Counted from the stretch's first letter, positions 1 through 8,386 are shown. The stretch: DNA of 64,000 bases from JAKFDI01 sp036676235 (GCA_036676235.1 JAKFDI010000010.1:248001-312000); one strand, 5' to 3'. The notes: a model not told the origin generated them from the sequence alone. Translations and numbers: made by a program.

Positions 1-221
1 TGGCCGAAAGCTGGGAACGACTGGGCGCCCTGGGCATCCAGACCCTTCCGACCGTCGACGACGCGCGCCTGTGGGCCGAACGGTCGGCCGAATGGAACCT
101 CACCAGCTACGACTGCTGCTACCTCGAACTCGCCCGTCTGCAACGATTGCCCATCGCGACCAGGGACGCGACGCTTGCCGCCGCGGCTCGCCGCTTCGGC
201 GCCGGCGTCTACCTGGCTTAG
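1..221 (+). CDS. VapC-like PIN-domain toxin, C-terminal part
   Basis: Open frame entering from the left edge and stopping at TAG 219-221; about 73 residues are visible. The segment SYDCCYLELARLQRLPIATR followed by D-A-T-L-A-A-A-A-R-R-F-G matches the end of PIN-domain proteins, where the conserved Asp of Y-D and the Asp of T-R-D help bind the catalytic Mg2+. VapC proteins are ribonucleases of type II toxin-antitoxin pairs. The antitoxin would lie upstream, outside the window, so pairing cannot be confirmed. The gene ends 36 bases before alaS. The family call is fairly safe; the toxin role is inferred. Confidence 0.75.
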   Translation, partial: AESWERLGALGIQTLPTVDDARLWAERSAEWNLTSYDCCYLELARLQRLPIATRDATLAAAARRFGAGVYLA

Positions 222-257
222 CGCGACACAATTTCCAGATTCAGAACCGAGACGACC

Positions 258-2960
258 ATGAATGCCTCCGAGATCCGCACCCAGTTCCTGAAGTTCTTCG
301 AGTCCAAGGGCCACGCCATCGTGCCGTCGAGCCCGGTGGTCCCGGGCGACGACCCGACACTGCTGTTCACCAACGCCGGCATGAACCAGTTCAAGGACGT
401 GTTCCTCGGGTTCGACAAGCGGCCGTACAGCCGCGCTACTACGGCGCAGAAGTGCATCCGTGCCGGCGGCAAGCACAACGACCTGGAGAACGTGGGTTAC
501 ACCGCACGGCACCACACCTTCTTCGAGATGCTGGGTAACTTCAGCTTCGGCGATTACTTCAAGCATGACGCGATCCAGTACGCCTGGGAACTGCTGACCG
601 AGGTCTACAAGCTGCCCAAGGAAAAGCTCTGGGTCACCGTCTACGCCGAGGACGATGAGGCCTACGAGATCTGGAACAAGGTGGTGGGCGTGCCCGCCGA
701 GCGCATCGTGCGCATCGGCGACAACAAGGGCGCGCGCTATGCCTCCGACAACTTCTGGATGATGGGCGACACCGGCCCCTGCGGGCCGTGTACCGAAATC
801 TTCTACGACCACGGCCCGGAGATCGCCGGCGGCCCGCCGGGATCGCCCGACGAGGATGGCGACCGCTACATCGAGATCTGGAACAACGTGTTCATGCAGT
901 TCAACCGCGATGAAGCGGGCGTGATGCACAAGCTGCCCAAGCCGAGCGTGGACACGGGCATGGGACTGGAGCGTTTGACGGCGGTACTGCAGCACGTGCA
1001 CTCGAACTATGAGATCGACACCTTCGTGAACCTGCTGGCCGCAGCGAAGAAGGCGGTCGATGCGGCAGGCGCCGGTGATTGCGATCCGGATTCGCCCTCG
1101 CTCAAGGTGATTGCCGACCACATCCGTGCCTGCACCTTCACCGTCGTCGACGGCGTCATCCCGAGCAATGCCGGCCGCGGCTACGTGCTGCGCCGCATCA
1201 CGCGCCGCGCCATCCGCCACGGCTACAAGCTCGGTGCGCGCAAGCCCTTCTTCAACACGCTGGTGGCGGCGCTCGCGGTGGAGATGGGCGATGCTTACCC
1301 CGAACTGCGCCGGGAACAGCAGCGTGCAACCGAGGTGCTCAAGCAGGAGGAAGAGGGCTTCTTCCGCACCATCGCCAACGGCATGGAGATCTTGGAAGTT
1401 GAGCTTGACGCGATCCGCAAGCAAGCGATTGAGTACGCCAACATGCCCGGAAGCGATGGCGTCGCGAACATGCTGAAGGGCGGCGTTCAACGAGAAGTCT
1501 TGAACGGGGAGGTAGCTTTCAAGCTGCACGACACCTACGGCTTCCCGCTCGACCTCACGGCCGACGTGTGCCGCGAGCGCGGCGTCACCGTGGACGAGGC
1601 TGCCTTCGAGGTGGCGATGAACCGTCAGCGCCAGCAGGCGCGCGCGGCCGGCAAGTTCAAGATGGCGCAGGGCCTGGAATACACGGGCGCCGCCACCACC
1701 TTCCACGGCTACGACAAGCTGCTCCACGAACTTGCCGCCGTCACCGCCATCTACGTGGACGGCACATCGGTGCAGGCTGCGCGCGCTGGTGACGACGCGG
1801 TGATCGTGCTCGACCACACGCCGTTCTATGCCGAATCCGGCGGGCAAGTTGGCGACACCGGCGAACTGCGTAACGCCACGTCGCGCGTGGTGGTCGAAGA
1901 CACGATCAAGGTGCAGGCGGCGGTGTTCGGCCACCAGGGTCATGTGGCCGAAGGCGAAATCAAGGTCGGCGATGTGCTGAACGCGCGCGTCGATGCCGAC
2001 AAGCGCGCGAAGACGATGCGCAACCACAGCGTCACTCACCTGATGCACAAGGCGCTGCGCGAGGTGCTGGGCGCGCACGTGCAGCAAAAGGGTTCCGAGG
2101 TCACGCCCGAGCGCACGCGCTTCGACTTCGCGCACAACGGGCCGATGACGCCCGAGCAGATCACGCAGGTCGAGGCCATCGTCAACGCCGAGATCCTGCA
2201 GAACATGGCGACGCAGGCGCGGGTGATGCCCATCGACGAAGCGCAGAAGACGGGCGCGCTGATGCTCTTTGGCGAGAAGTACGGTGATGAGGTGCGCGTG
2301 CTCGACATCGGCACGAGCCGCGAACTGTGCGGCGGCACCCATGTGCAGCGCACCGGCGACATCGGGCTGTTCAAGATCGTCTCGGAGTCGGGCGTGGCGG
2401 CCGGCGTGCGCCGCGTCGAGGCAGTGACGGGCGACGGCGCCTTGGCCTACCTGCAGTCGCTCGAAAGCACGGTGAATCGCATCGCCGGCACGCTGAAGGC
2501 TGCGCCCGCGGAGGTGCCGCAGCGATTGATGCAGGTGCTCGACCAGGTGCGTACGCTCGAGAAGGAATTGGCCGCGGTGAAGGGCAAGCTGGCCTCATCG
2601 CAAGGCGATGAACTGCTGGCCCAGGCTGTGGACGTGAACGGCATCAAGGTACTCGCCGCACGGCTGGAAGGCGCCGATCCCAAGACGCTGCGCGACACCA
2701 TGGACAAGCTCAAGGACAAGCTGAAGACCGCAGCCATCGTGCTCGCCGCGGTGGACGGCAACAAGGTCCAGATCGCCGCCGGCGTGACGGCCGACAGCAT
2801 CGCCAAGCTGAAAGCTGGCGACCTCGTCAACTTTGTCGCGCAGCAGGTGGGCGGCAAGGGCGGCGGCAAGCCCGACATGGCGATGGCCGGCGGCACGGAT
2901 GCATCGAAGCTCGGCGCCGCGCTGGAATCGGTGAAGGACTGGGTGGCGCAGCGCGCCTGA
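258..2960 (+). CDS. alaS: Alanine--tRNA ligase
   Basis: Charges tRNA-Ala in the cytoplasm and clears Ser/Gly mischarging. At 900 residues it is somewhat longer than the usual roughly 875. The class II catalytic core is at the N terminus (NAGMNQFKDVFLG near residue 40, GDTGPCGPCTEIFYDHG near 175). The editing domain has H590xxxH594 and the C691GGTH695 zinc ligands. The C-terminal Gly-rich domain ends in GGKGGGKPDMAMAGG. Oddity: residues about 378-415 form an insertion of roughly 17-20 residues before the conserved NGEVAFKLHDTYGFPLDL. It is written with TTG, GTT, CTT, CAA and ATT codons that are rare in the rest of the gene. The start ATG opens MNASEIRTQFLKFFESKGH, the normal family N terminus. 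Confidence 0.98.
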   Translation: MNASEIRTQFLKFFESKGHAIVPSSPVVPGDDPTLLFTNAGMNQFKDVFLGFDKRPYSRATTAQKCIRAGGKHNDLENVGYTARHHTFFEMLGNFSFGDYFKHDAIQYAWELLTEVYKLPKEKLWVTVYAEDDEAYEIWNKVVGVPAERIVRIGDNKGARYASDNFWMMGDTGPCGPCTEIFYDHGPEIAGGPPGSPDEDGDRYIEIWNNVFMQFNRDEAGVMHKLPKPSVDTGMGLERLTAVLQHVHSNYEIDTFVNLLAAAKKAVDAAGAGDCDPDSPSLKVIADHIRACTFTVVDGVIPSNAGRGYVLRRITRRAIRHGYKLGARKPFFNTLVAALAVEMGDAYPELRREQQRATEVLKQEEEGFFRTIANGMEILEVELDAIRKQAIEYANMPGSDGVANMLKGGVQREVLNGEVAFKLHDTYGFPLDLTADVCRERGVTVDEAAFEVAMNRQRQQARAAGKFKMAQGLEYTGAATTFHGYDKLLHELAAVTAIYVDGTSVQAARAGDDAVIVLDHTPFYAESGGQVGDTGELRNATSRVVVEDTIKVQAAVFGHQGHVAEGEIKVGDVLNARVDADKRAKTMRNHSVTHLMHKALREVLGAHVQQKGSEVTPERTRFDFAHNGPMTPEQITQVEAIVNAEILQNMATQARVMPIDEAQKTGALMLFGEKYGDEVRVLDIGTSRELCGGTHVQRTGDIGLFKIVSESGVAAGVRRVEAVTGDGALAYLQSLESTVNRIAGTLKAAPAEVPQRLMQVLDQVRTLEKELAAVKGKLASSQGDELLAQAVDVNGIKVLAARLEGADPKTLRDTMDKLKDKLKTAAIVLAAVDGNKVQIAAGVTADSIAKLKAGDLVNFVAQQVGGKGGGKPDMAMAGGTDASKLGAALESVKDWVAQRA

Positions 2961-2969
2961 ACGGCTTCT

Positions 2970-3941
2970 TCAGCCGGCTTCGGTCCAGAAGACGGCGAAG
3001 GCGTCACCCGGTGCTGTCCAGCAGCGGGTGTTGCCGAATCCCGCGCCCGCCAGCAGCTCGCCGAACGAGGCCACGCTGTACTTGTACGAGTTCTCGGTGT
3101 GGATGCGTTCGCCCGGCGCGAAGCGGCGCGCGCCGCCGGGCCAGCGCACCTCGACCGCATGGCGGGCTTCGACGTGCATCTCGATGCGCGATTCCGCGGC
3201 GTTGAACAACGCCACGTGCTGCCAGTCGCGCGGCTCGAAGTCGCTGCCGATGGTGCGGTTCAGGTGCCGCAGCAGGTTCAGGTTGAAGGCAGCGGTCACG
3301 CCCAGCGCATCGTCGTAGGCCGCTTGCAGCACGGCCGCGTCCTTGATCAGGTCGACGCCGATCAGCAAGCCGCCACCGCTGGCTTGCGCGCGAACGCCTT
3401 CGAGGAAGCGTGCTGCGTGCGCCGGCGCGAAATTGCCGATGCTCGAGCCCGGATAGAAGAACACCGGCCGCGCGCCGGCGTTCAGCACGTCGGCCGGCAG
3501 CAGCGGCGAGGCCGAGAAATCCATGCCCACGCCGATCATGTCGAGCGCCGGATGCTCGCGCTGCAGTTGCCGTAAGGCGTCGTGCAGATAGTCGGCCGAG
3601 ATGTCCACGGCCACGTAGCGCGCCGGATCGAGCAGCGGCAGCAGCTTCGCCGCCTTGGCGCAGTTGCCGGCGCCGAGATCGACGAAGGTCGAGCCCGCAC
3701 CGATCAATGAGGCCATCTCGGCGCCGTGTGCGGCGAAGAGGGCGGCTTCCGTGCGGGTCGGGTAGTACTCGGGCAGTTCGGTGATCGCGTCGAAGAGATG
3801 CGAGCCGAGGCGATCGTAGAAGTACTTGGGCGAGGCGCCCGCCGGTTCGGCCGAGAGGGCGGCGACGGCCGCGGCGCGCTCGGCGTGCGAATCGGCGCGA
3901 TGAAGCTGGATGAAGCGGGGCTGGCGGATGGGCATCGGCAT
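2970..3941 (-). CDS. egtD: L-histidine N(alpha)-methyltransferase (EgtD family)
   Basis: SAM-dependent enzyme that trimethylates histidine to hercynine, the first step of ergothioneine synthesis. The N-terminal signature KYFYDRLGSHLFDAITELPE is followed by YYPTRTEAALF and the SAM motif VDLGAGNCAKA. Later come YPGSSIGNFAP and, near the end, HTENSYKYS; all are typical of EgtD. With ATG 3941 the protein has 323 residues, close to the family's roughly 320. The frame stays open further upstream, but that part covers the coaBC promoter and has no family similarity. It converges on alaS with 9 bases between stops. No egtB (sulfoxide synthase) neighbour is present, although the two genes are commonly adjacent. 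Confidence 0.9.
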   Translation of the reverse strand: MPMPIRQPRFIQLHRADSHAERAAAVAALSAEPAGASPKYFYDRLGSHLFDAITELPEYYPTRTEAALFAAHGAEMASLIGAGSTFVDLGAGNCAKAAKLLPLLDPARYVAVDISADYLHDALRQLQREHPALDMIGVGMDFSASPLLPADVLNAGARPVFFYPGSSIGNFAPAHAARFLEGVRAQASGGGLLIGVDLIKDAAVLQAAYDDALGVTAAFNLNLLRHLNRTIGSDFEPRDWQHVALFNAAESRIEMHVEARHAVEVRWPGGARRFAPGERIHTENSYKYSVASFGELLAGAGFGNTRCWTAPGDAFAVFWTEAG

Positions 3942-3964
3942 GGGCTCAGCATAAGACCTGCCGC

Positions 3965-3970
3965 CATAAT
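3965..3970 (+). promoter_or_regulatory. Candidate -10 element of coaBC
   Basis: CATAAT in the 70-base gap between the divergent egtD and coaBC starts. Transcription would begin near 3977, which favours the TTG at 4012 over the TTG at 3973 as the coaBC start. No convincing -35 is visible. Confidence 0.35.
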
Positions 3971-4011
3971 CGTTGGACGCGGGTCGCCGACCCGAAACGA
4001 TCCGTACAGCC

Positions 4012-5253
4012 TTGAGCTTCCAACCCGCATCCATCGACCCCGCCGGCGATCTTTCCGGCAAACGCATCGTGCTCGGCCTGTCGGGCGGCATCGCCTGCTA
4101 CAAGGCGGCCGAACTGACCCGTGCGCTGGTCAAGGCCGGCGCCACCGTGCAGGTGGTGATGAGCGAAGCGGCCGAGCAGTTCATCACTCCGGTGACGATG
4201 CAGGCCCTGTCGAACCGCAGCGTCTACAGCAGCCAGTGGGATGCGCGCGAGCCGAACAACATGGCGCACATCAACCTCACGCGCGACGCGGACGCGGTGA
4301 TCGTGGCGCCCGCCAGCGCCGACTTCATGGCCAAGCTCGTGCAGGGCCGTGCCGACGACTTGCTGAGCCTGCTGTGTCTCGCGCGGCCGATCGAGCGATG
4401 CCCGCTGCTGCTGGCGCCGGCGATGAACCGCGAGATGTGGGCGCACCCGGCCACGCAGCGCAATGCGGTGCAGTTGCGCGCCGACGGTGCGGTCGTACTC
4501 GAGGTCGGCAGCGGCGACCAGGCCTGCGGCGAAGTCGGCGACGGTCGCATGCTCGAACCAGAAGAACTGCTCGGAGACCTGATCGCCTTCTTCCAGCCCA
4601 AGGCCTTGCTCGGCCAGCGGGTATTGATCACCACCGGTCCGACGTTCGAGCCCATCGATCCGGTGCGCGGCATCACCAACCTTTCCAGCGGCAAGATGGG
4701 TTTCGCCGTCGCGCGCGCCGCGGCCGAAGCCGGCGCCGAAGTCACGCTCGTGGCCGGCCCGGTGCACCTGCCCACGCCGCGCGGCGTGCGGCGCATCGAC
4801 GTGCAAACGGCGCGCGAAATGCAAGACGCCGTGCTGCCGGCCGCGCCGCGCCACGATGTGTTCATCGCCACGGCCGCCGTGGCCGACTGGCGTCCGGCCA
4901 CGCTGTCTGACGAGAAGATCAAGAAGAACGGCAACAAGGTGGCGCCGACCTTCGAGCTGACGGAGAACCCAGACATCCTCGCGGCCGTGGCCAAGCTGCC
5001 CGACCGCCCGTTCTGCGTGGGCTTCGCGGCCGAGAGCCACGATCTGCTCAAGCATGCGCGCGAGAAGCTCGAACGCAAGAACGTGCCGCTCATCGTCGGC
5101 AACCTGGGGCCGGCCACCTTCGGCCGCGACGACAATGCGCTGGTGCTGGTCGACGCGAAGGGCCACCGCGACCTGCCGCAGGCCGACAAGTTGACGCTGG
5201 CGCGCCAGCTCGTCGCCGACATCGCCTCACGCCTCGCGACGCTGCGCACATGA
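4012..5253 (+). CDS. coaBC: Bifunctional phosphopantothenoylcysteine decarboxylase / phosphopantothenate--cysteine ligase
   Basis: Makes 4'-phosphopantetheine in coenzyme A synthesis: CoaB adds cysteine to phosphopantothenate and CoaC decarboxylates the product with FMN. The N-terminal flavoprotein half starts GKRIVLGLSGGIACYKAAEL and contains APAMNREMW. The CoaB half starts near residue 203 with RVLITTGPTFEPIDPVRGIT and includes the KxKK-type DEKIKKNGNK near residue 300. The start is uncertain. No ATG precedes the first conserved motif, so translation probably begins at TTG 4012 (used here) or TTG 3973. The stop overlaps dut as ATGA, so the two are translationally linked. Confidence 0.95.
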   Translation: MSFQPASIDPAGDLSGKRIVLGLSGGIACYKAAELTRALVKAGATVQVVMSEAAEQFITPVTMQALSNRSVYSSQWDAREPNNMAHINLTRDADAVIVAPASADFMAKLVQGRADDLLSLLCLARPIERCPLLLAPAMNREMWAHPATQRNAVQLRADGAVVLEVGSGDQACGEVGDGRMLEPEELLGDLIAFFQPKALLGQRVLITTGPTFEPIDPVRGITNLSSGKMGFAVARAAAEAGAEVTLVAGPVHLPTPRGVRRIDVQTAREMQDAVLPAAPRHDVFIATAAVADWRPATLSDEKIKKNGNKVAPTFELTENPDILAAVAKLPDRPFCVGFAAESHDLLKHAREKLERKNVPLIVGNLGPATFGRDDNALVLVDAKGHRDLPQADKLTLARQLVADIASRLATLRT

Positions 5254-5699
5254 CCACGATCGATCTCAGAATCCTCGACCCGCGCATGGCCGAGGTGCTG
5301 CCGGCCTATGCCACGCCGGGCAGCGCCGGCCTCGATCTGCGTGCCTGCATCGATGCGCCGCTCGTACTGGAGCCGGGCCGCACCGAACTGCTGCCGACAG
5401 GCATCTCCATCCACATTGGCGATGCGGGGCTGGCCGCGATGATCCTTCCGCGCTCGGGGCTGGGCCACAAGCACGGCATCGTGCTCGGCAATCTGGTCGG
5501 CCTGATCGACTCCGACTACCAGGGCCCGCTGATGGTGAGCTGCTGGAACCGCGGGCGCGAGGCGTTCACGGTGCAGCCGATGGAGCGCATCGCGCAACTC
5601 GTCATCGTGCCGGTGGTGCAGGCGGGCTTTCGGGTCGTGGAGCGCTTCGAGGCGTCCGACCGCGGCGCCGGCGGCTTCGGCTCGACGGGCAAGGGCTGA
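5250..5699 (+). CDS. dut: dUTP diphosphatase
   Basis: Trimeric dUTPase that hydrolyses dUTP to dUMP and PPi, keeping uracil out of DNA and supplying dUMP. All five family motifs are present in 149 residues: PGSAGLDLRAC, PRSGLGHKHG, GLIDSDYQGPL, ERIAQLVIVP and the C-terminal DRGAGGFGSTG. The ATG overlaps the coaBC stop. The coaBC-dut order is common in proteobacteria. The gene converges on the SlyD-like isomerase gene. Confidence 0.97.
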   Translation: MTTIDLRILDPRMAEVLPAYATPGSAGLDLRACIDAPLVLEPGRTELLPTGISIHIGDAGLAAMILPRSGLGHKHGIVLGNLVGLIDSDYQGPLMVSCWNRGREAFTVQPMERIAQLVIVPVVQAGFRVVERFEASDRGAGGFGSTGKG

Positions 5700-5709
5700 A
5701 CCTCGGCGC

Positions 5710-6231
5710 TCAGTGCAGCGGCGCGTCACCGCGCGCGGAGCCGACCACTGAAATCACCGGCTCGCCGACGGTGCCGGCCTCGACCTCGTCATCGCTCGCC
5801 TCGCGCACGTCGTGCACCTTGAGGTCGAGCCGCAGGGCGATGCCAGCCAGCGGATGGTTACCGTCAAGCACCACGTGCTCCGGGTACACCTCGGTGACCG
5901 TGTACACGGCGTCTGCCGGCATGCCTTCAGTCGCCGCGCCTTCGGGAAGGCCCTCGAACTGGACGCCGGGCTCGAGCCCTTCGGGAAAGAGCGACCGCTC
6001 CTCGAAGAACACCAGATCGGGGTCGTAGTCGCCGAACGCATGCTCGGGCTCGAGGTGAAGTTGTGCTTCGAACCCCGGCTCTTGGTCGACCAATACTTCC
6101 TCGACCTTGGCGAGCAGGTCGTCACCGCCGTAGAAGAATTCGAGCGGCTTGTCGAGTTCGTCGATGAGGTTGCCTTGGGCGTCCTCGAGCTTCCAGGCGA
6201 GGCTTACGACGCAGGGTGCGGAGATCTTCAT
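5710..6231 (-). CDS. SlyD-like FKBP-type peptidyl-prolyl cis-trans isomerase
   Basis: Prolyl isomerase and chaperone of the SlyD type, 173 residues from ATG 6231. It begins MKISAPCVVSLAWKLEDAQG, has the FKBP motif DELDKPLEFFYGGDDLL, a lid (IF) domain around residues 65-115 (HAFGDYDPDLVFFEE), and returns to FKBP with VVLDGNHPLAGIALRLDLKV. Unlike E. coli SlyD it lacks the His/Cys-rich metal-binding tail and ends in GSARGDAPLH, so a nickel role is unlikely. The frame stays open upstream of 6231 but would overlap the divergent roxA start, so ATG 6231 is preferred. Confidence 0.88.
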   Translation of the reverse strand: MKISAPCVVSLAWKLEDAQGNLIDELDKPLEFFYGGDDLLAKVEEVLVDQEPGFEAQLHLEPEHAFGDYDPDLVFFEERSLFPEGLEPGVQFEGLPEGAATEGMPADAVYTVTEVYPEHVVLDGNHPLAGIALRLDLKVHDVREASDDEVEAGTVGEPVISVVGSARGDAPLH

Positions 6232-6271
6232 CGCGGGGATGATCGCATAGGCTCGATACGACAATTGGCAC

Positions 6272-7417
6272 ATGGATACCTCCCTCGCGACCCCCTTGCT
6301 GGGCGGCCTGTCGCCCGACGTTTTCATGCGCCGGCATTGGCAGAAGAAGCCCTTGCTGATTCGCCAAGCCATGCCCGACGTGCGCTCGCCGGTGCCCGGC
6401 CGCGCGCTGTTCGAACTCGCGGGCCGCGATGGCGTCGAGTCGCGGCTGGTGCGCCGGCGCGCAAGCGGCTGGACGCTCGACCACGGCCCGTTCACCCGGC
6501 GCCGGCTGCCGCGGCTCGGTGAGCCGGGATGGACCTTGCTGGTGCAGGGCGTTGACCTGCACGACGACGCGGCGCATGCACTGCTGCGGCGCTTTCGCTT
6601 CGTGCCCGATGCGCGGCTCGACGACCTGATGATTTCGTACGCCAGCGACGGCGGTGGCGTCGGCCCGCATTTCGATTCGTACGACGTGTTCCTGCTGCAG
6701 GTCGAGGGCCGGCGCCGCTGGCGCATCGGGCGCAACGCGAACGCGGTGCTCGAGCCCGACGTGCCGCTGAAGATCATCGCCAACTTCGAGCCGGAAGAGG
6801 AGTGGCTGCTCGAACCCGGCGACATGCTCTACCTGCCGCCGCGCTGGGCGCATGACGGCGTGGCCGAAGGCGGCGGCTGCATCACCTGCTCGATCGGCTT
6901 TCGCGCGCCGTCGCGGGCCGAGACCGGGCGCGAGGTGCTGCAGCGCCTGCTCGACGCGCAGGATGACCTGCCGTCCGGCCCGCTCTACCGCGATGCGGCG
7001 CAGCCGGCCACGGCGTCGCCGGCCAGTCTTCCCGCAGCGTTGCGCGGCTTTGCGGTTGATGCGGTCGGGCGCCTGCTGGCCGATCCACACGAACTGGACT
7101 GCGCCCTCGGCGAGTGGCTCAGCGAGCCCAAGCCGCAGGTGTGGTTTGACGCAGGCCGTCCACTGCCCGCCGGCAGCGGCGTGCTTCTGGACCGGCGCAC
7201 GCGCATGCTGTATGACGAACGGCATGTGTTCGTCAATGGCGAGTCGCTGCGCGCCGGCGGCCGCGACGCGACGCTCATGCGCCGCCTGGCCGACACGCGC
7301 GCGCTTGGAGCGCGCGATGTTTTGCGCTTGAGCGACGAGGCGCTTCAACTCGTGAGCGATTGGGCGCAGGCCGGATGGCTGCATGCCGACGAGGAGACGA
7401 CCGATGAGTCACGATGA
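6272..7417 (+). CDS. roxA: Ribosomal protein uL16 arginine hydroxylase (JmjC/cupin, YcfD family)
   Basis: Fe(II)/2-oxoglutarate oxygenase of the YcfD/RoxA family. In E. coli this enzyme hydroxylates an arginine of ribosomal protein L16. The iron site is visible: H133-x-D135 in VGPHFDSYDVFLLQVEGRRR, and the distal H194 in YLPPRWAHDG. The N terminus (MRRHWQKKPLLIRQA) is the family signature. The C-terminal winged-helix region lies after about residue 270. Length is 381 residues, close to the family norm. It shares 14 bases with the next gene, suggesting an operon. Substrate assignment rests on the family, not on this sequence. Confidence 0.9.
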   Translation: MDTSLATPLLGGLSPDVFMRRHWQKKPLLIRQAMPDVRSPVPGRALFELAGRDGVESRLVRRRASGWTLDHGPFTRRRLPRLGEPGWTLLVQGVDLHDDAAHALLRRFRFVPDARLDDLMISYASDGGGVGPHFDSYDVFLLQVEGRRRWRIGRNANAVLEPDVPLKIIANFEPEEEWLLEPGDMLYLPPRWAHDGVAEGGGCITCSIGFRAPSRAETGREVLQRLLDAQDDLPSGPLYRDAAQPATASPASLPAALRGFAVDAVGRLLADPHELDCALGEWLSEPKPQVWFDAGRPLPAGSGVLLDRRTRMLYDERHVFVNGESLRAGGRDATLMRRLADTRALGARDVLRLSDEALQLVSDWAQAGWLHADEETTDESR

Positions 7418-7892
7418 ACACCGCTTGATCACCACGCGCCACGAGTTTGACGAGGCCTTGCGAGCGGCGTTTGCCGAAGTGGCGGCCGCGGGGTGCCGCG
7501 AGCTGTGGTTGTGCGACGACGACTTCGCCGCATGGCCGCTGAGCGAACGTGCCGTGGTCGAGCATCTGGCGCAGTGGGCCATGGCGCATCGGCACCTGAC
7601 GCTTATCGCCCGCAGTTTTGACGAATTCCCTCGACGCCATGCACGCTGGCTCGAGTGGCGGCGCGTGTGGTCACACGTCGTTTCGTGCCGCGCGGTCGAT
7701 GAGGCGCAAGCTGCAGAAGTGCCGACCTTGCTCGTCGCGCCGGGCGTGGTAACGGTTCGACTGGCCGACCCGGTGCAGTGCCGAGGCAGTGTTTCCTGGC
7801 ATGCCGCCGACCTGACGAAGAACCGCGAAACGGCTGAGGCTTTTTTCCAACGAAGCGGCGAGGCGCTGCCCGTGACGCTTCTCGGGATCTAG
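7404..7892 (+). CDS. DUF7931-type protein of unknown function
   Basis: Protein of 162 residues resembling a conserved betaproteobacterial family (DUF7931) often found fused or next to acetyltransferases. Visible features are LWLCDDDFAAWPLSERAVVEHL, LTLIARSFDEFPRRHARWLEWRR and a C-terminal SWHAADLTKNRETAEAFFQR. This layout resembles a degenerate phospholipase-D-like fold, but no complete HKD motif is present. A GGAG site at 7392-7395 selects ATG 7404 over the upstream ATG 7383. It overlaps the end of roxA. The family name is from memory and no activity can be claimed. Confidence 0.7.
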   Translation: MSHDEHRLITTRHEFDEALRAAFAEVAAAGCRELWLCDDDFAAWPLSERAVVEHLAQWAMAHRHLTLIARSFDEFPRRHARWLEWRRVWSHVVSCRAVDEAQAAEVPTLLVAPGVVTVRLADPVQCRGSVSWHAADLTKNRETAEAFFQRSGEALPVTLLGI

Positions 7893-7904
7893 GGGATTCC
7901 CTAG
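7889..7904. promoter_or_regulatory. 16-bp palindrome, candidate operator
   Basis: CTAGGG-GATT-CCCTAG is a perfect six-base inverted repeat. It overlaps the stop codon of the preceding gene and ends 8 bases before a TATACT -10 element, where a -35 or repressor site would sit. Confidence 0.4.
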
Positions 7905-7912
7905 GCGTCTCA

Positions 7913-7918
7913 TATACT
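7913..7918 (+). promoter_or_regulatory. Candidate -10 element of the Ala-rich lipoprotein gene
   Basis: TATACT lies 130 bases upstream of the lipoprotein start, giving a 5' leader of about 125 bases that contains a strong stem-loop. No clear TTGACA is present at -35; the palindrome 7889-7904 lies there instead. Confidence 0.45.
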
Positions 7919-7962
7919 GAAAGGCGCGGTCCGGAGAGGCTCGAACTTTTCCGGTCTGAGTG

Positions 7963-7990
7963 CGGAACGCCGGTTGGCCGGCTAGTTCCG
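7963..7990 (+). promoter_or_regulatory. Stem-loop in the lipoprotein 5' leader
   Basis: CGGAAC-GCCGG-TTGG-CCGGC-TA-GTTCCG forms an 11-bp stem with a two-base bulge and a tetraloop. No T-run follows directly, so it is unlikely to be a simple terminator. It may be a processing or stability element. Confidence 0.5.
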
Positions 7991-8047
7991 CAAGTTGCCG
8001 GTAAATGTTTTGTTCCCGTTTTATCTCCTACCTATTCAAGGACAAGT

Positions 8048-8386
8048 ATGAAGAATTCGCTCCTGATCGCTTCGCTGGTTGCCGCCATGGCCGTTTCTGC
8101 ATGTGGCAAGAATGAGGAAGCAACGCCTGAGCCGGTGACGACCACCACCACGGCACCGGCGCCCGCTGAGGCTGCTTCCGAAGCGGCTGCGCCGGCTGTG
8201 GCGGATACCGCCTCGGCTGCCGCCTCGGCCGTCGAAAGCGCCGCCTCGGCTGCTGCGGGCGCCGCCACCGGCACCGCCGAAGCGACTGCCGACGCAGCCA
8301 AGGAAGCCGCCGACAAGGCCGCCGATGCCGCCAAGGATGCAGCCGACAAGGCCACCGACGCCGCCAAGGACGCTGCGCAGAAGTAA
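8048..8386 (+). CDS. Small Ala/Lys/Asp-rich repeat lipoprotein
   Basis: A 112-residue predicted lipoprotein: signal peptide 1-18, lipobox V-S-A-C with Cys19 as the lipidated residue. Thr/Pro/Ala-rich linker residues 27-50 are followed by a low-complexity amphipathic region of AADAAKDAADKA-like units to the C terminus. The latter resembles LEA-like or coiled-helix repeats. It is probably envelope-attached and may have a structural or stress role, but no domain identifies a function. It has its own promoter region and a strong terminator, so it is a single-gene unit. An AAGGAC-like site precedes the ATG. Confidence 0.8.
   Translation: MKNSLLIASLVAAMAVSACGKNEEATPEPVTTTTTAPAPAEAASEAAAPAVADTASAAASAVESAASAAAGAATGTAEATADAAKEAADKAADAAKDAADKATDAAKDAAQK

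Noticed and set aside
2940..2990. Possible terminator between alaS and egtD
   Set aside because: The GGCTTC/GAAGCC-like bases do not form a continuous stem and no T-run follows.
6232..6825. N-terminal extension of the SlyD-like gene
   Set aside because: It would overlap the start of roxA on the other strand, and SlyD similarity begins exactly at ATG 6231.
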